NCBI GenBank assembly: GCA_003248075.1
Contig: QJYK01000008.1
Span: 1-33,742, forward strand
Direction: 5' to 3'
From: Gemmatimonadota bacterium
GTDB taxonomy: Bacteria; Gemmatimonadota; Gemmatimonadetes; Longimicrobiales; Gaopeijiaceae
Length of the DNA stretch: 33,742 nucleotides
The notes under the pieces are model-generated. The model saw only the letters and a program-made list of their open reading frames with translations. It was not told the DNA's origin and made no database searches. The position numbers were made by a program, and so were the translations under genes. Positions 23,354 through 31,942 of this stretch are shown in pieces (position 1 is the stretch's first letter; each line of letters opens with the position of its first letter).

Positions 23354-24631
23354 TCAGCGGACCCTCCGCCCGCCCTGGATCACGCCCGCGATGCGGCGCG
23401 TGTTGGTGACGTCCACCGTCGGATCGGCGGCCAGGAGCACCAGGTCGGCGTCCTTCCCGGCTGCGATGGATCCGATGCGATCCTCCACGCCGATGGCCCG
23501 GGCCCCGCCCAGGGTCGCGGCGGTCAGGGCATCGAGCGGTGTGAAGCCCGCGAGGCGGACCAGCAGCTCCATCTCCCGATGGACGTTGGGCAGCTCGCCG
23601 GCCAGCGGACGCCCGATGCCGTCGGTGCCGGCCGCGACCGTGACCCCCGCACGGTGGGCCCTCCGGGTGAACGCGGCCCCCCACTCGAGTCTCCGGCGCA
23701 CCACCGGATCGTCGTGGTCGCGATCGAAGACGAAGAGGGTCGGGTCGAGCACCGTGCCGTTGCGCACCATGGCCGCCACGACGCGGCCCATGTCCTCCCC
23801 GTCGGCCGGGACGTGCTCGAAGTCGCCCCGCGCGCGCAGCGTGAAGTCCGGCGTCGCCGGGGCGGCTTCCCAGATCACGTAGGGGGCGTGGGAAACGACG
23901 TCCACCCCCGCGTCCAGGATCTCCACCGGCTTGGCCGGGAAAATGGCCGAATGGGCCCAGACCCGGAGGCCGAGCGCATGCGCTTCCCGGGTGGCCGCGC
24001 CCACGAGGTCAGCGTCCAGGGCCGCGTAGAGCTTGACGGCGGTGGCCCCGGTCCCTTTGGCAATCGCGACGGCGCGTACGACGTCCGTCTCGTGGTCGAG
24101 CGGGATCATGAAGGGCGCCTCCCCCTGACCATAGCCGCGCGTCGCGGCCACGAGACGGGGATCCTCCAGGAACGGCGGCCCGGCGAGCAGGGCGACATAG
24201 TAGAGGGCCGGCCCGACGATCTCCCCGGTCACGAGCGACGCCTTCAACCCGGCGAGCCGTCGAGCATCGCCGGCCATGTCGCGCACCGAGGTCACGCCGC
24301 CCTCCAGCGCCCAGCGCAGGGTGCGCTCCTCCTCCTCCCGCGATGTGTCTCCGACGTGCACGTGGGCGTCGACCAGACCCGGAACGAGCCAGAGCCCAGC
24401 CCCTTCGACCACAAGACCGTCGAAGGCTCCGGTCCCAGACGACGGTGACACCGATTCGATGCGGCCATCCCGCAGCATGACGTCCTGGTGGGGGCGCACG
24501 CCGCCGGGTCCGTCCACCACGGTCACGTCGTGAATCCGAAGCGCGGGAGGGGCTTCCTGCGCCCTCGCCAGGTTGGGGGCCGCTGCGAGGAGCGCGGCGG
24601 CCACGAAGATCTGCGGGGGTGAGGCGCGCAT
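23354..24631 (-). CDS. Exported amidohydrolase-family protein
   Basis: This 425-residue protein has a Sec leader (FVAAALLAAAPNLARAQ), followed by an amidohydrolase barrel: VPGLVDAHVHVGD (His90, His92), Lys200 in AVKLYAALD (possible carbamylated metal bridge), His227 (WAHSAI), His248 (SHAPYV) and an Asp in AAGTDGIG. The C-terminal SIAAGKDADLVLLAADP closes the composite domain. Exported relatives include imidazolonepropionase-like and prolidase-type hydrolases. The substrate is not clear. I chose ATG 24631 because GGAG precedes it and the leader starts there; an in-frame ATG at 24664 is an alternative. It lies 76 nt downstream of the RCC1-like gene, so they may be co-transcribed. Confidence 0.86.
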   Translation of the reverse strand: MRASPPQIFVAAALLAAAPNLARAQEAPPALRIHDVTVVDGPGGVRPHQDVMLRDGRIESVSPSSGTGAFDGLVVEGAGLWLVPGLVDAHVHVGDTSREEEERTLRWALEGGVTSVRDMAGDARRLAGLKASLVTGEIVGPALYYVALLAGPPFLEDPRLVAATRGYGQGEAPFMIPLDHETDVVRAVAIAKGTGATAVKLYAALDADLVGAATREAHALGLRVWAHSAIFPAKPVEILDAGVDVVSHAPYVIWEAAPATPDFTLRARGDFEHVPADGEDMGRVVAAMVRNGTVLDPTLFVFDRDHDDPVVRRRLEWGAAFTRRAHRAGVTVAAGTDGIGRPLAGELPNVHREMELLVRLAGFTPLDALTAATLGGARAIGVEDRIGSIAAGKDADLVLLAADPTVDVTNTRRIAGVIQGGRRVR

Positions 24632-24707
24632 GGATGCTCCGTGCGGACGGGCTGGCAGACGCATGGTAGGCGGCCGGCCTCGGCCCACACAAGCGCGGGA
24701 AGGCGCG

Positions 24708-26018
24708 CTAACCCGCCTCCGCCCAGCCGAAGCCGGTGATCGGTCGGGGCTCGGCCCGGGACACGAAGGTCCCGTCCCCCAGCTGCCCCAGCTCGTTCGC
24801 TCCCCAGCACAGGACGCGCTGATCCGCGGTGACGCCACAGGCGAATTCGTCCCCCACCGCCAGATCGGTGAAGCGCGCCTGCGTGTCCACCCGGATGGGC
24901 AAGAGGGCACAGGGTGCGCCGTCGGCCACGGGGCAGACGTCGGCCGCGTCGGCCCCGAGGCCGCCCAGACGGCCGACGCCCCAGCAGTACGCCTCGCCCT
25001 CCGTGGTCAGCGCGCACGTCGACCCGAAGATGGTGGCGCGGCTCACGGCCACCGACTTCCAGGAGTGTCCGCCCTCGACCCGCACCGGTGTCCGCGAGCC
25101 GGTCGACCCCCCGTGCCCGAGCTGACCTCCGTAGATCGGGACGTCGAAACCCCAACAGTGGAGGGCACCGCTCGCCCCGAGTGCGCAGGAGTGGGCCGCA
25201 CCGGCCCGCACCGACGTCGCCGGCTCCGGCAGGCCCACGGGCCGAGGATCCCAGTTGCACGGGAAGTGCGCATCCCCATGGATCGGGTCCTCGATCACGC
25301 ACTCGCTCTCGGTCGCGGCCCCCAGCTGTCCCAGGGAGTTCGCGCCCCAGCACCACACCGAGCCCGACGTTTCCCGCGCGCAGGTGTGCCAAAGCCCGGC
25401 GCTCACCTCGACGAACGGTCGCGGGTCATCGAGCCCGGCCGGCTCCAGGGCACACGGCCACAGTTCGTTGGACTCGAGCCGGATGCAGCGGGCCTGTAGG
25501 TCGAGGCGTCTGCCCAGGGAAGCACCGTAGCGGTCGGTGCCCCAGCAGAGCACGTCTGTGCCCCGGAGGGCGCACGCGTGGTGCCCTCCGGCGGACACCG
25601 CCTCCCACGGCCCCCCGGACGGTGCCACGCCATCCACGGACGAGAAGAGCTGGCCCCATCCGAGCTGGCCCATGCGGCCGTCGCCCCAGCAGGTCACGCC
25701 CCCCTGGGCTTCCAGGTCGCACGTGAAGCCGAGGCCGGCCGTGACTTCGCCGACGTGGGTCCCCAATCGGCTCAGCACCGGCCGCGGCAAGGGCTCGCCG
25801 CCCGGTACGCTCAGCTGGCCCCGGTCATTGAGCCCCCAGCAGAACAGCTCGCCTCCGACGTTGGCGGCGCAGGCATGGGCGTCACCGGCGGCGATGGTCA
25901 CGAAGCGTCCGAGGACCTCCGTGTCCGGGGCAAGGGAATCACCGCAGCCGCCGGCCGCGAGGGTCGCGGCGGCGAGCGCGGCCCAGCTTCCTGCGCTTCG
26001 TAGCGCGCACCTGGCCAT
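24708..26018 (-). CDS. RCC1-repeat lipoprotein (cysteine-paired propeller)
   Basis: From ATG 26018 this is a 436-residue protein: a leader ending LAAATLAAGGCGD (lipobox-like Cys), then about seven RCC1-type blades. The blades follow the bacterial pattern 'HxCA...(L/V)xCWGxNxxGQLG', for example AAGDAHACAANVGGELFCWG, GLWHTCARETSGSVWCWG and GDEFACGVTADQRVLCWG. Each blade carries a Cys pair that would form a disulphide outside the cytoplasm. Several insertions interrupt the blades. It is likely a surface binding or scaffold protein. In-frame starts at 26036 and 26072 exist. All of them overlap the end of the deacetylase gene in another frame. Confidence 0.82.
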   Translation of the reverse strand: MARCALRSAGSWAALAAATLAAGGCGDSLAPDTEVLGRFVTIAAGDAHACAANVGGELFCWGLNDRGQLSVPGGEPLPRPVLSRLGTHVGEVTAGLGFTCDLEAQGGVTCWGDGRMGQLGWGQLFSSVDGVAPSGGPWEAVSAGGHHACALRGTDVLCWGTDRYGASLGRRLDLQARCIRLESNELWPCALEPAGLDDPRPFVEVSAGLWHTCARETSGSVWCWGANSLGQLGAATESECVIEDPIHGDAHFPCNWDPRPVGLPEPATSVRAGAAHSCALGASGALHCWGFDVPIYGGQLGHGGSTGSRTPVRVEGGHSWKSVAVSRATIFGSTCALTTEGEAYCWGVGRLGGLGADAADVCPVADGAPCALLPIRVDTQARFTDLAVGDEFACGVTADQRVLCWGANELGQLGDGTFVSRAEPRPITGFGWAEAG

Positions 26019-26848
26019 TCCGGTCGCTCCCGACATCCGCCCGTCTCTGGAGGGTACGCCGTCGACCCGCACACATACGGGTCGGGCAACTCACGGTTTC
26101 CCCGGAGCGATGGGTCGAGCGAGGTGCGCCGCGGACCGAGCTCTTCGGAAGCGGCAATCAGTCGCGACAGGGTCACGAAGCGATAACCGCGCGCCCGCAG
26201 GCCCGTGACGATCTCGCCCAGCGCGAGGCGTCCCTGCTCCCGGGACGCGATCTCCACATGGAGCAGGATGATCGACCCGGGGCGCGCACGGTCGAGCACG
26301 TATCGGACCATGCCCGCGGCGTCCCGATGGTAGGTATCCGGCTCCAGGTCCCAGAGCACGGTCGGCCGGTCCCGTCGGGTCAGATAAAGGGGGAGCCCGA
26401 CCAGTCGCTTCCCATACGGGGGGCGGAAGAAGATCTCCCCCTCCTGTCCGGCCGCCCGGATGAGCGCGTCGGTTCTCTCGACCTCGGAACGGATCGTCCG
26501 CGGCCTCTTGAGCACCAGTCGGCGGTGACTGTAGGAATGATTCCCGAGCTCGTGGCCCGCCTCCACGACCCGAGCCACGACCTCCGCGTGCTGCTCCATC
26601 GCGCGCCCGACCATGAAGAAGGTCGCTGGAGCATCGAGGTCGGCGAGCTGCGCCAGCACCGAGTCCGTGTAGGCCGTCGGACCATCGTCGAAGGTGAGGG
26701 CGATCAACGAGTCCCCTACCGGAACCCGGGTCACGAGCTCCCCGAAGAGCTGCCGCGTCCGGGAGCCCGAGAGCTGCCACGCCGACCGTCCGACCAGGAG
26801 GGCGGAGGCGAGCGTCGCGAGAACCCACGTCAGGCGTCGCCAGGTCAT
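25898..26848 (-). CDS. Polysaccharide deacetylase (NodB-type), membrane-anchored
   Basis: This 316-residue protein has an N-terminal hydrophobic segment (LTWVLATLASALLVG), then a carbohydrate esterase 4 domain: TFDDGPT (Asp54, Asp55), LGNHSYSHRR (His104, His108), FRPPYGKR, WDLEPDTY and IILLHVE (His197). These are the metal-binding and catalytic motifs of NodB-like deacetylases that remove N-acetyl groups from chitin, peptidoglycan or exopolysaccharide. The usual domain ends near residue 233. About 80 further residues are proline/arginine-rich and overlap the start of the next gene by at least 121 bp in a different frame, so the stop may have moved. Start ATG 26848 is preceded by only a weak ribosome site; upstream starts are possible. 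Confidence 0.82.
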   Translation of the reverse strand: MTWRRLTWVLATLASALLVGRSAWQLSGSRTRQLFGELVTRVPVGDSLIALTFDDGPTAYTDSVLAQLADLDAPATFFMVGRAMEQHAEVVARVVEAGHELGNHSYSHRRLVLKRPRTIRSEVERTDALIRAAGQEGEIFFRPPYGKRLVGLPLYLTRRDRPTVLWDLEPDTYHRDAAGMVRYVLDRARPGSIILLHVEIASREQGRLALGEIVTGLRARGYRFVTLSRLIAASEELGPRRTSLDPSLRGNRELPDPYVCGSTAYPPETGGCRERPEWPGARYEAQEAGPRSPPRPSRPAAAVIPLPRTRRSSDAS

Positions 26849-26906
26849 GCCCGCTGCGATAACAAGAACCGTACCGCAGACGTCCGGCTGGCACGTCACA
26901 TCGCGC

Positions 26907-27422
26907 TCAGGCCGGCTCGCTCCTCGCCCTCACCTGCGCCTCGGTGAGCCCGTAGAGCGGCGGGACCGGGACCCCCAGCAGACCCAGGATCTCGTAGAGC
27001 TGACCGCGATGGTGGACCTCGTGCTCGATCATCAGCCTGAGCCACTTCCACACGGTGATCTCCGCGCCACCCACGGTGCGACACCTTCGCCTCAGGTCGT
27101 CGGCGGTCAGCTCACCGAGGATCTCGAGCGTCTGGGCATGCATGTCGTCCAGGTAGGCCAGAACCGCGTCCTTCCCCTCCGCGAGCTCCGGCCCGTGGCC
27201 CGGATACCGCGAAGGCCTTAGGCAGGCGTTCTCGGCCCACATCCACCGCTCCGTCGCGGCGATATGTCGCAGGACGTCCCCCGGGGTGAACCTCCCCGGG
27301 ATCGGCGTCCATTCGATCCGGTCGGGTGGAACGCGCTCCGCGACGGCGCGCGTACGGGCACGCACGCTGTTCGCCCAGTCGATGAAGGCTCGCACGTCGG
27401 GGGCCGCACTGATGTCCGTCAT
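26907..27422 (-). CDS. DinB-like four-helix metalloenzyme
   Basis: This 171-residue DinB/YfiT-family protein has the expected three-histidine site: His53 (VLRHIAATERWMW) and the pair His134/His138 in MIEHEVHHRGQL. Family members bind a divalent metal, and some are thiol-dependent transferases. The specific role here cannot be read from sequence. GGAGGTGGG sits right before ATG 27422. It is the first gene of a possible minus-strand run with the deacetylase (58-nt gap). Confidence 0.88.
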   Translation of the reverse strand: MTDISAAPDVRAFIDWANSVRARTRAVAERVPPDRIEWTPIPGRFTPGDVLRHIAATERWMWAENACLRPSRYPGHGPELAEGKDAVLAYLDDMHAQTLEILGELTADDLRRRCRTVGGAEITVWKWLRLMIEHEVHHRGQLYEILGLLGVPVPPLYGLTEAQVRARSEPA

Positions 27423-27529
27423 CCCACCTCCGTCTCGTCGAAGGCCGGTACCCGCATGCTCTTACCCGAGAGGGCTTGCGAGCGCAAGTCGGAGGCATGG
27501 GTCCCGCGCCGGATGCGCTGCTCGGACCG

Positions 27530-27567
27530 TTGACGGTCGATCCGAAGGCAAATACTATGACAATGTC
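27530..27567 (+). promoter_or_regulatory. Promoter and palindrome of the second ADOP-padR locus
   Basis: TTGACG (27530-27535), a 17-bp spacer and TACTAT (27553-27558) make a near-ideal housekeeping promoter. Immediately downstream, GACAATGTC (27559-27567) is a 9-bp palindrome (4-bp arms around one base) at the predicted start of transcription, a likely site for the PadR encoded at 30310-30633. Confidence 0.65.
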
Positions 27568-27611
27568 GTTAATTATCCGACGCACAGGTGCGTGGAGGAG
27601 GGGTGAGGCCG

Positions 27612-30293
27612 ATGATCTCGCAACAACCGGCCTGGGTCCGCGCTGTATTGGGTCGGCTTCTGCCGGCCGACTACGGCAACGACGTGGCTCTGTCCCTCGA
27701 GCTCGCCGCCGCCAGGCGGTTCCGAGGGGACACACCCCGCGTGAGGCTCCACCTCTGGTATCTCGGACAACTCGCCGCTCCGTCCATGATCCTCCTGGCT
27801 GTCCGGGTGAGGCGGCTCGACGCCGCGCGGCCGGTATCAAGGAGAAGCCGGCGAGAGGGATGGCGGGACGGGATCCAGGGCTTGCTGCGGACGTCGCGGA
27901 TCCTCCGGCGCCGACCGCTCTTCGCGGCCGCCGTCGTCTTCTCGCTAGCGCTGGGCATCGGTGCCAGCGTCGCGATCTTCAGCGCTGCGCACGCGGTGCT
28001 GCTCAGGCCGCCGCCGTACGCCGACGCGGATCGGGTGGTCCTCGTGTGGAACCGGCTCTCGGGGTTCGACGACTCGAGGCTACCGATGCTCCCCTATCAG
28101 GTCCGGGAGCTACGGAGCGACTCGAGCGCGTTCGAGGACGTGGCCGGGATCTGGGCGACGGCCCGGACCGTCGCGCTGGACGAGCGCGCCGTGCTGGCCC
28201 GCACGGGCCTCGTCACCCCGAACTTCTTCTCCGTCCTGGGCGTCCAGCCCGGGCTGGGCCGGACCTTCAGCGAGAACGAAGGGCTGGCGGACCCCACCGT
28301 GATCATCAGCGACGGGATGTGGCGACAGGAGTTCGGCGCGGCAGACGATGTCGTCGGCAAGACCGTCGTGATCGATGGAGCGGAGTCCGTCGTGGTCGGG
28401 GTCCTGCCGCCCGACTTTCGCCTGGTCTTTCCGCCGGGGGTCGGGGTGCCGACAGACCTCGACGTGTTCGTCCCGTTCCCGTGGGTGGCCGCGGCCGAGC
28501 CCGGGGGCCAACGGTTCCTGCGGGCGGTCGCCCGTCTTCGGCCCGATGTCGGGCTCGATGTCGCCAACGACGTCGCGCGCCGGACCTCGGCGCGCCTGCG
28601 TGCGACGTTCGTGGAGATGGCCCAGGCCGGCGACGACTTCCGGGTGGTGCCGCTGCAGGCGGATGCCGTGGCCTTCGTCCGACCGGTTCTCGTGAGCCTC
28701 CTCGGTGGGGTGGTCCTGTTCCTGCTCCTGACGTCGTCGAACGTGGCCGGGCTGATCCTGGCCCATGCCTCTCGGCGGAAGCGGGACCTGGTCGTGCGCG
28801 CCTGGCTCGGCGCAACGAGGAGCCGCCTCACCGGGGAGGTCGTGGCCGAGATCGGTGCGCTCGCCGTCCTGGGCACGCTGATGGGGCTCGCCCTGGGGCA
28901 CGCAGGCGCGCGGACTCTCTGGGCGTTACGCCCTCCGGAGCTGGCGAGCCTCCCGGATCTGTCGCTCGACTCGACGGTCCTGGTGTTCGCGATCCTGGCG
29001 GGATGCGCGGCCGCGCTCACCGCCAGCGTCGCTCCCCTCGCCCGGCTGTCCAGGGCTGATCCGGGCCCGCTGGAGCTCCGCGAAGCCTCCGGCGCACCAG
29101 CGGTCGGGGCGGTGCGGCGGTGGATCATCGTTTCGGAGCTCGCCCTGTGCCTCGTGCTGGCCGTGGGGGCCGGCCTCACGTCGCGAACCGCGGCGCGCCT
29201 CCAGAGAGCCGACCTGGGATTCGACTCCGCGCAGATGCTCACCTTCCGGCTGGGTCTGTCCAACCGGCTTTTCCCCGGGGACCTCGAGCGAGCCACGCTC
29301 GCCCAGTCCGTGGAAGACGAGCTCGGGCGGCTTCCCGGCGTGACGGCTGCAGGCGCGAGCTCCCATCTCCCACTGGGTGTGTGGGCCAATTGGGGCGGAC
29401 CCGCGACTCCCCCGGAGGTGCCGGCGGAAGAGCGGGACCGCCACTACGTCGACCACCGCTCCGTCAGCGTCGGATATTTCGAGGCGCTGGGCTCCGAGAT
29501 CCTGGAGGGAAGGCCATTCCGGGAGGACGACGGCCCGGATTCAGGCCCCGTCGTCGTCATCGACGAGGCGCTGGCGGCGCGAGCCTTCGGAGGTGAGCCG
29601 GCCATCGGCAGGACGCTCATCGCCACCCGCTACGTGGGTCAGGACTTCGTTCCCACCGAAGCGCGTGTCGTGGGAGTGGTCGGGAACGTTCGCGATCGCG
29701 GGCCCGAGGTCGCCTCGCAAGGTCAGCTCTTCTGGCCGTTCGCACAGAGCGCGCGATGGGAGCTGGGCTTCGTCCTGCGCACGGAGGAGGATCCGGCCGT
29801 GATGTCGGATCTGGTACGTGCCCGCGTACGTGCCGTGCATCCGGATCTCGCCGTCACCGACTTCCGCTCCATGGGCGCCTACGTCCGCGACGCGACGGCG
29901 GATGCCCGCTTCGTGCAGTCACTCGCGTTGCTGTTCTCGATCCTGGCGCTGACCCTCGCCGCGTTCGGCGTCTACGGTGTGGTGGCTTCGTCGATGGACG
30001 CACGCACGAAGGAGCTGGGGCTGCGCATCGCCCTGGGCGCCGAGCAGAGGCACGTCTTCCTGCGCGTCCTCAACGAGGGTCTGCGACTCGGGCTGGTGGG
30101 CGTCGCGGTCGGGTTGGTCCTCGCCGCGGCCCTGACCCGGTTCCTGCGCGGCATCCTGTTCGGGGTCGACCCGCTGGACCCGGCGGTGGTCTCCGGCGTC
30201 GCGCTCTTCCTGCTCCTGGTCGCGATGATCGCAGCCGCGGTGCCAGCATACCGCGCGAGCCACCTGGATCCCGTGCGATCCATCGCCTCGTGA
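27612..30293 (+). CDS. ADOP-family ABC transporter permease
   Basis: This 893-residue protein starts with the arginine-rich helical preamble (VRAVLGRLLPADYGNDV) and has two MacB-type modules. Module one: membrane helix FAAAVVFSLALGIGASVAIF near residue 110, a periplasmic domain, then helices such as LLGGVVLFLLLTSSNVAGLI with cytoplasmic RKRDLVVRAWLGATRSRL. Module two: WIIVSELALCLVLAVGAGL, a second periplasmic domain, then LLFSILALTLAAFGVYGVV, KELGLRIALGAEQRHVFLR and two more helices. It lacks an ATP-binding domain and would need a separate ATPase. I chose ATG 27612 over GTG 27588. The substrate is unknown. PadR follows 16 nt downstream. Confidence 0.9.
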   Translation: MISQQPAWVRAVLGRLLPADYGNDVALSLELAAARRFRGDTPRVRLHLWYLGQLAAPSMILLAVRVRRLDAARPVSRRSRREGWRDGIQGLLRTSRILRRRPLFAAAVVFSLALGIGASVAIFSAAHAVLLRPPPYADADRVVLVWNRLSGFDDSRLPMLPYQVRELRSDSSAFEDVAGIWATARTVALDERAVLARTGLVTPNFFSVLGVQPGLGRTFSENEGLADPTVIISDGMWRQEFGAADDVVGKTVVIDGAESVVVGVLPPDFRLVFPPGVGVPTDLDVFVPFPWVAAAEPGGQRFLRAVARLRPDVGLDVANDVARRTSARLRATFVEMAQAGDDFRVVPLQADAVAFVRPVLVSLLGGVVLFLLLTSSNVAGLILAHASRRKRDLVVRAWLGATRSRLTGEVVAEIGALAVLGTLMGLALGHAGARTLWALRPPELASLPDLSLDSTVLVFAILAGCAAALTASVAPLARLSRADPGPLELREASGAPAVGAVRRWIIVSELALCLVLAVGAGLTSRTAARLQRADLGFDSAQMLTFRLGLSNRLFPGDLERATLAQSVEDELGRLPGVTAAGASSHLPLGVWANWGGPATPPEVPAEERDRHYVDHRSVSVGYFEALGSEILEGRPFREDDGPDSGPVVVIDEALAARAFGGEPAIGRTLIATRYVGQDFVPTEARVVGVVGNVRDRGPEVASQGQLFWPFAQSARWELGFVLRTEEDPAVMSDLVRARVRAVHPDLAVTDFRSMGAYVRDATADARFVQSLALLFSILALTLAAFGVYGVVASSMDARTKELGLRIALGAEQRHVFLRVLNEGLRLGLVGVAVGLVLAAALTRFLRGILFGVDPLDPAVVSGVALFLLLVAMIAAAVPAYRASHLDPVRSIAS

Positions 30294-30309
30294 GACCGGG
30301 AGGAGGAGT

Positions 30310-30633
30310 GTGAGCGAGACCCTGGGTGACCTTCAGCAGCTCGTGATGCTCGGAGTGGCACAGCTCGGGGAGGAGGCGTTCGGCGGTGGCATTCAGCATC
30401 TTCTCGAGACCGTCGCCGGCCGGGCCGTCTCGGTCGGCACCGTCTACGTGACGCTCGTGCGACTGGAGGAGCGGGGTCTCGTACGTTCCTCGGTGCGCTC
30501 GGGCCAGGGGAGCGTGGGCAGACCGAGACGCACCTACCGGCTCACCGATGAAGGCTGGCAGGCCCTCACGGATGCGAAGGCTTCGCTGGATCGGATGTGG
30601 GACCGACTCGACGTCGGAGAGGCCAGGACCTGA
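30310..30633 (+). CDS. PadR-family transcriptional regulator
   Basis: This 107-residue PadR winged helix has the core LGDLQQLVMLGVAQLGEEAF, then VSVGTVYVTLVRLEERGLVR (recognition helix) and RPRRTYRLTDEGWQALTDA (wing). Start is GTG 30310 with AGGAGG directly upstream. It is the second gene of the permease operon. In the locus at the left end of the window the order is reversed (padR first). The two PadR proteins are only distantly alike, in keeping with their different candidate operators. Confidence 0.88.
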   Translation: MSETLGDLQQLVMLGVAQLGEEAFGGGIQHLLETVAGRAVSVGTVYVTLVRLEERGLVRSSVRSGQGSVGRPRRTYRLTDEGWQALTDAKASLDRMWDRLDVGEART

Positions 30634-30654
30634 GGTCGGACCGGAACCTGGACC

Positions 30655-31818
30655 TCACCCCCGGGCGTGCCACGCCGCGAGCACCTCGGCCTCGCGTTCG
30701 GCGGTGATGCCCGCCCGCAGCTCGGCTTGCCGCTCGGGCGGCCTGGAGAAGTGGAAATCCAGCGTGTCCCTGGCGGTCACAGCGAGCGGGCGATAGGTGA
30801 GCCCCGCCTCGATCTCGGGCGTGAGGTCGAAGCGCGCGAAGCCCTCGCGACCCGGAATGTCCGGTGGCATCCAGACGGGAAGGTCCGAGTACGGACGCAC
30901 GCCCAGCCCCGTGAGGAACTCGTAGCTGACCCAGGTGAACGTGGTCTCGGCCGTGGTCACCGCCCGGATGCCGTACAGGAGCTCGGCCATGGGACGGGGG
31001 GTGCGCGGCCCCACACCGTTGAACACGCCCGCGATGCCGTTCTCCGCCATGCGGATCTGCCACTCGGTGAGGTCGCGGACGTCGATGATCTGCACCGGGT
31101 CCTCCGGGCGACCGGGCGCGAGGACCTCGCCGCCCCGGTTGATGCGCACCGGCCAGTAGGTGAAGCGGTCCGTGTCGTCCTCGGGTCCGATGATCAGTCC
31201 GGGGCGAATGATGTTGGTTCGGCCAGGGAAGACCTTTTGGGCCGCCTGCTCCGAGAGTGCCTTGGCCAGGCCGTACGGGAGGCGCGACGGGTCCCGGCTC
31301 CGCTCCACGCCCGCCGTCTCGTAGGTGAAGACCGGGGCTGCCGACGTCATCGGGATCGAGCTCAGGTCCGAGTAGGCCGAGCGCGACGACACGAAGAAGT
31401 AGAGTCCGACGGAATCCTTCAGGAAGTCGGCGCTGAGCTCCACCCAGTCGGGCCGACTGGTGGCGTTGTCGATGACGACGTCCCAGCTCCGTCCACGCAG
31501 GGACTCCAGGTCGCCGTTGCGGTCACCGATGAGGTTCTCGACCTCGGGGAACATGTCCGGACCGGAGCGTCCGCGGTTGAAGATCGTGACCTGGTGGCCT
31601 CGCTGCATGGCGTAGCGGACCTGGAAGGGTCCGATGAAGCCGGTGCCGCCGAGGATCAGCAATCGGATCGCCCTGGTCGGCCGCGCGCGAGCGATGAACG
31701 GCGGCTCGAGCGCCCCCGACAAGCCCCTGCCCGCCACCGCTCGAGGCGTGAGGCCCAGGCCGATCCCGCCGCCGGCCACGGCGGTCAGCCTCAGAAAATC
31801 CCTGCGGTCGGTTCCCAT
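30655..31818 (-). CDS. Tat-exported NAD-dependent epimerase/dehydratase (paralogue)
   Basis: This 387-residue protein has a twin-arginine leader (MGTDRRDFLRLTAVAGGG) and an extended short-chain dehydrogenase fold: LLILGGTGFIGPFQVRYAM, VIDNATSRPDWVE, LPYGLAKALSEQ with YxxxK, and DDTDRFTYWPVRINRGGEVL. It is a clear paralogue of the protein at 858-2024, with the same length and the same leader type. I chose ATG 31818; the in-frame extension upstream is arginine-rich and removes the leader from the N-terminus. It follows the sugar isomerase gene by 124 nt on the same strand, so a sugar or cyclitol substrate is likely. Confidence 0.85.
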   Translation of the reverse strand: MGTDRRDFLRLTAVAGGGIGLGLTPRAVAGRGLSGALEPPFIARARPTRAIRLLILGGTGFIGPFQVRYAMQRGHQVTIFNRGRSGPDMFPEVENLIGDRNGDLESLRGRSWDVVIDNATSRPDWVELSADFLKDSVGLYFFVSSRSAYSDLSSIPMTSAAPVFTYETAGVERSRDPSRLPYGLAKALSEQAAQKVFPGRTNIIRPGLIIGPEDDTDRFTYWPVRINRGGEVLAPGRPEDPVQIIDVRDLTEWQIRMAENGIAGVFNGVGPRTPRPMAELLYGIRAVTTAETTFTWVSYEFLTGLGVRPYSDLPVWMPPDIPGREGFARFDLTPEIEAGLTYRPLAVTARDTLDFHFSRPPERQAELRAGITAEREAEVLAAWHARG

Positions 31819-31942
31819 GAGGCGCACCAAGTCGTTTCGGGTACGTGGACCGTCCGGGGGGAAAGCCCCGGTTGCGGTGTGTTGTGCAGCATGGTAGCGG
31901 CGGCCAAGCGAGCCGGCCAGCCAGCGTCCGGCGATCGGCTCC

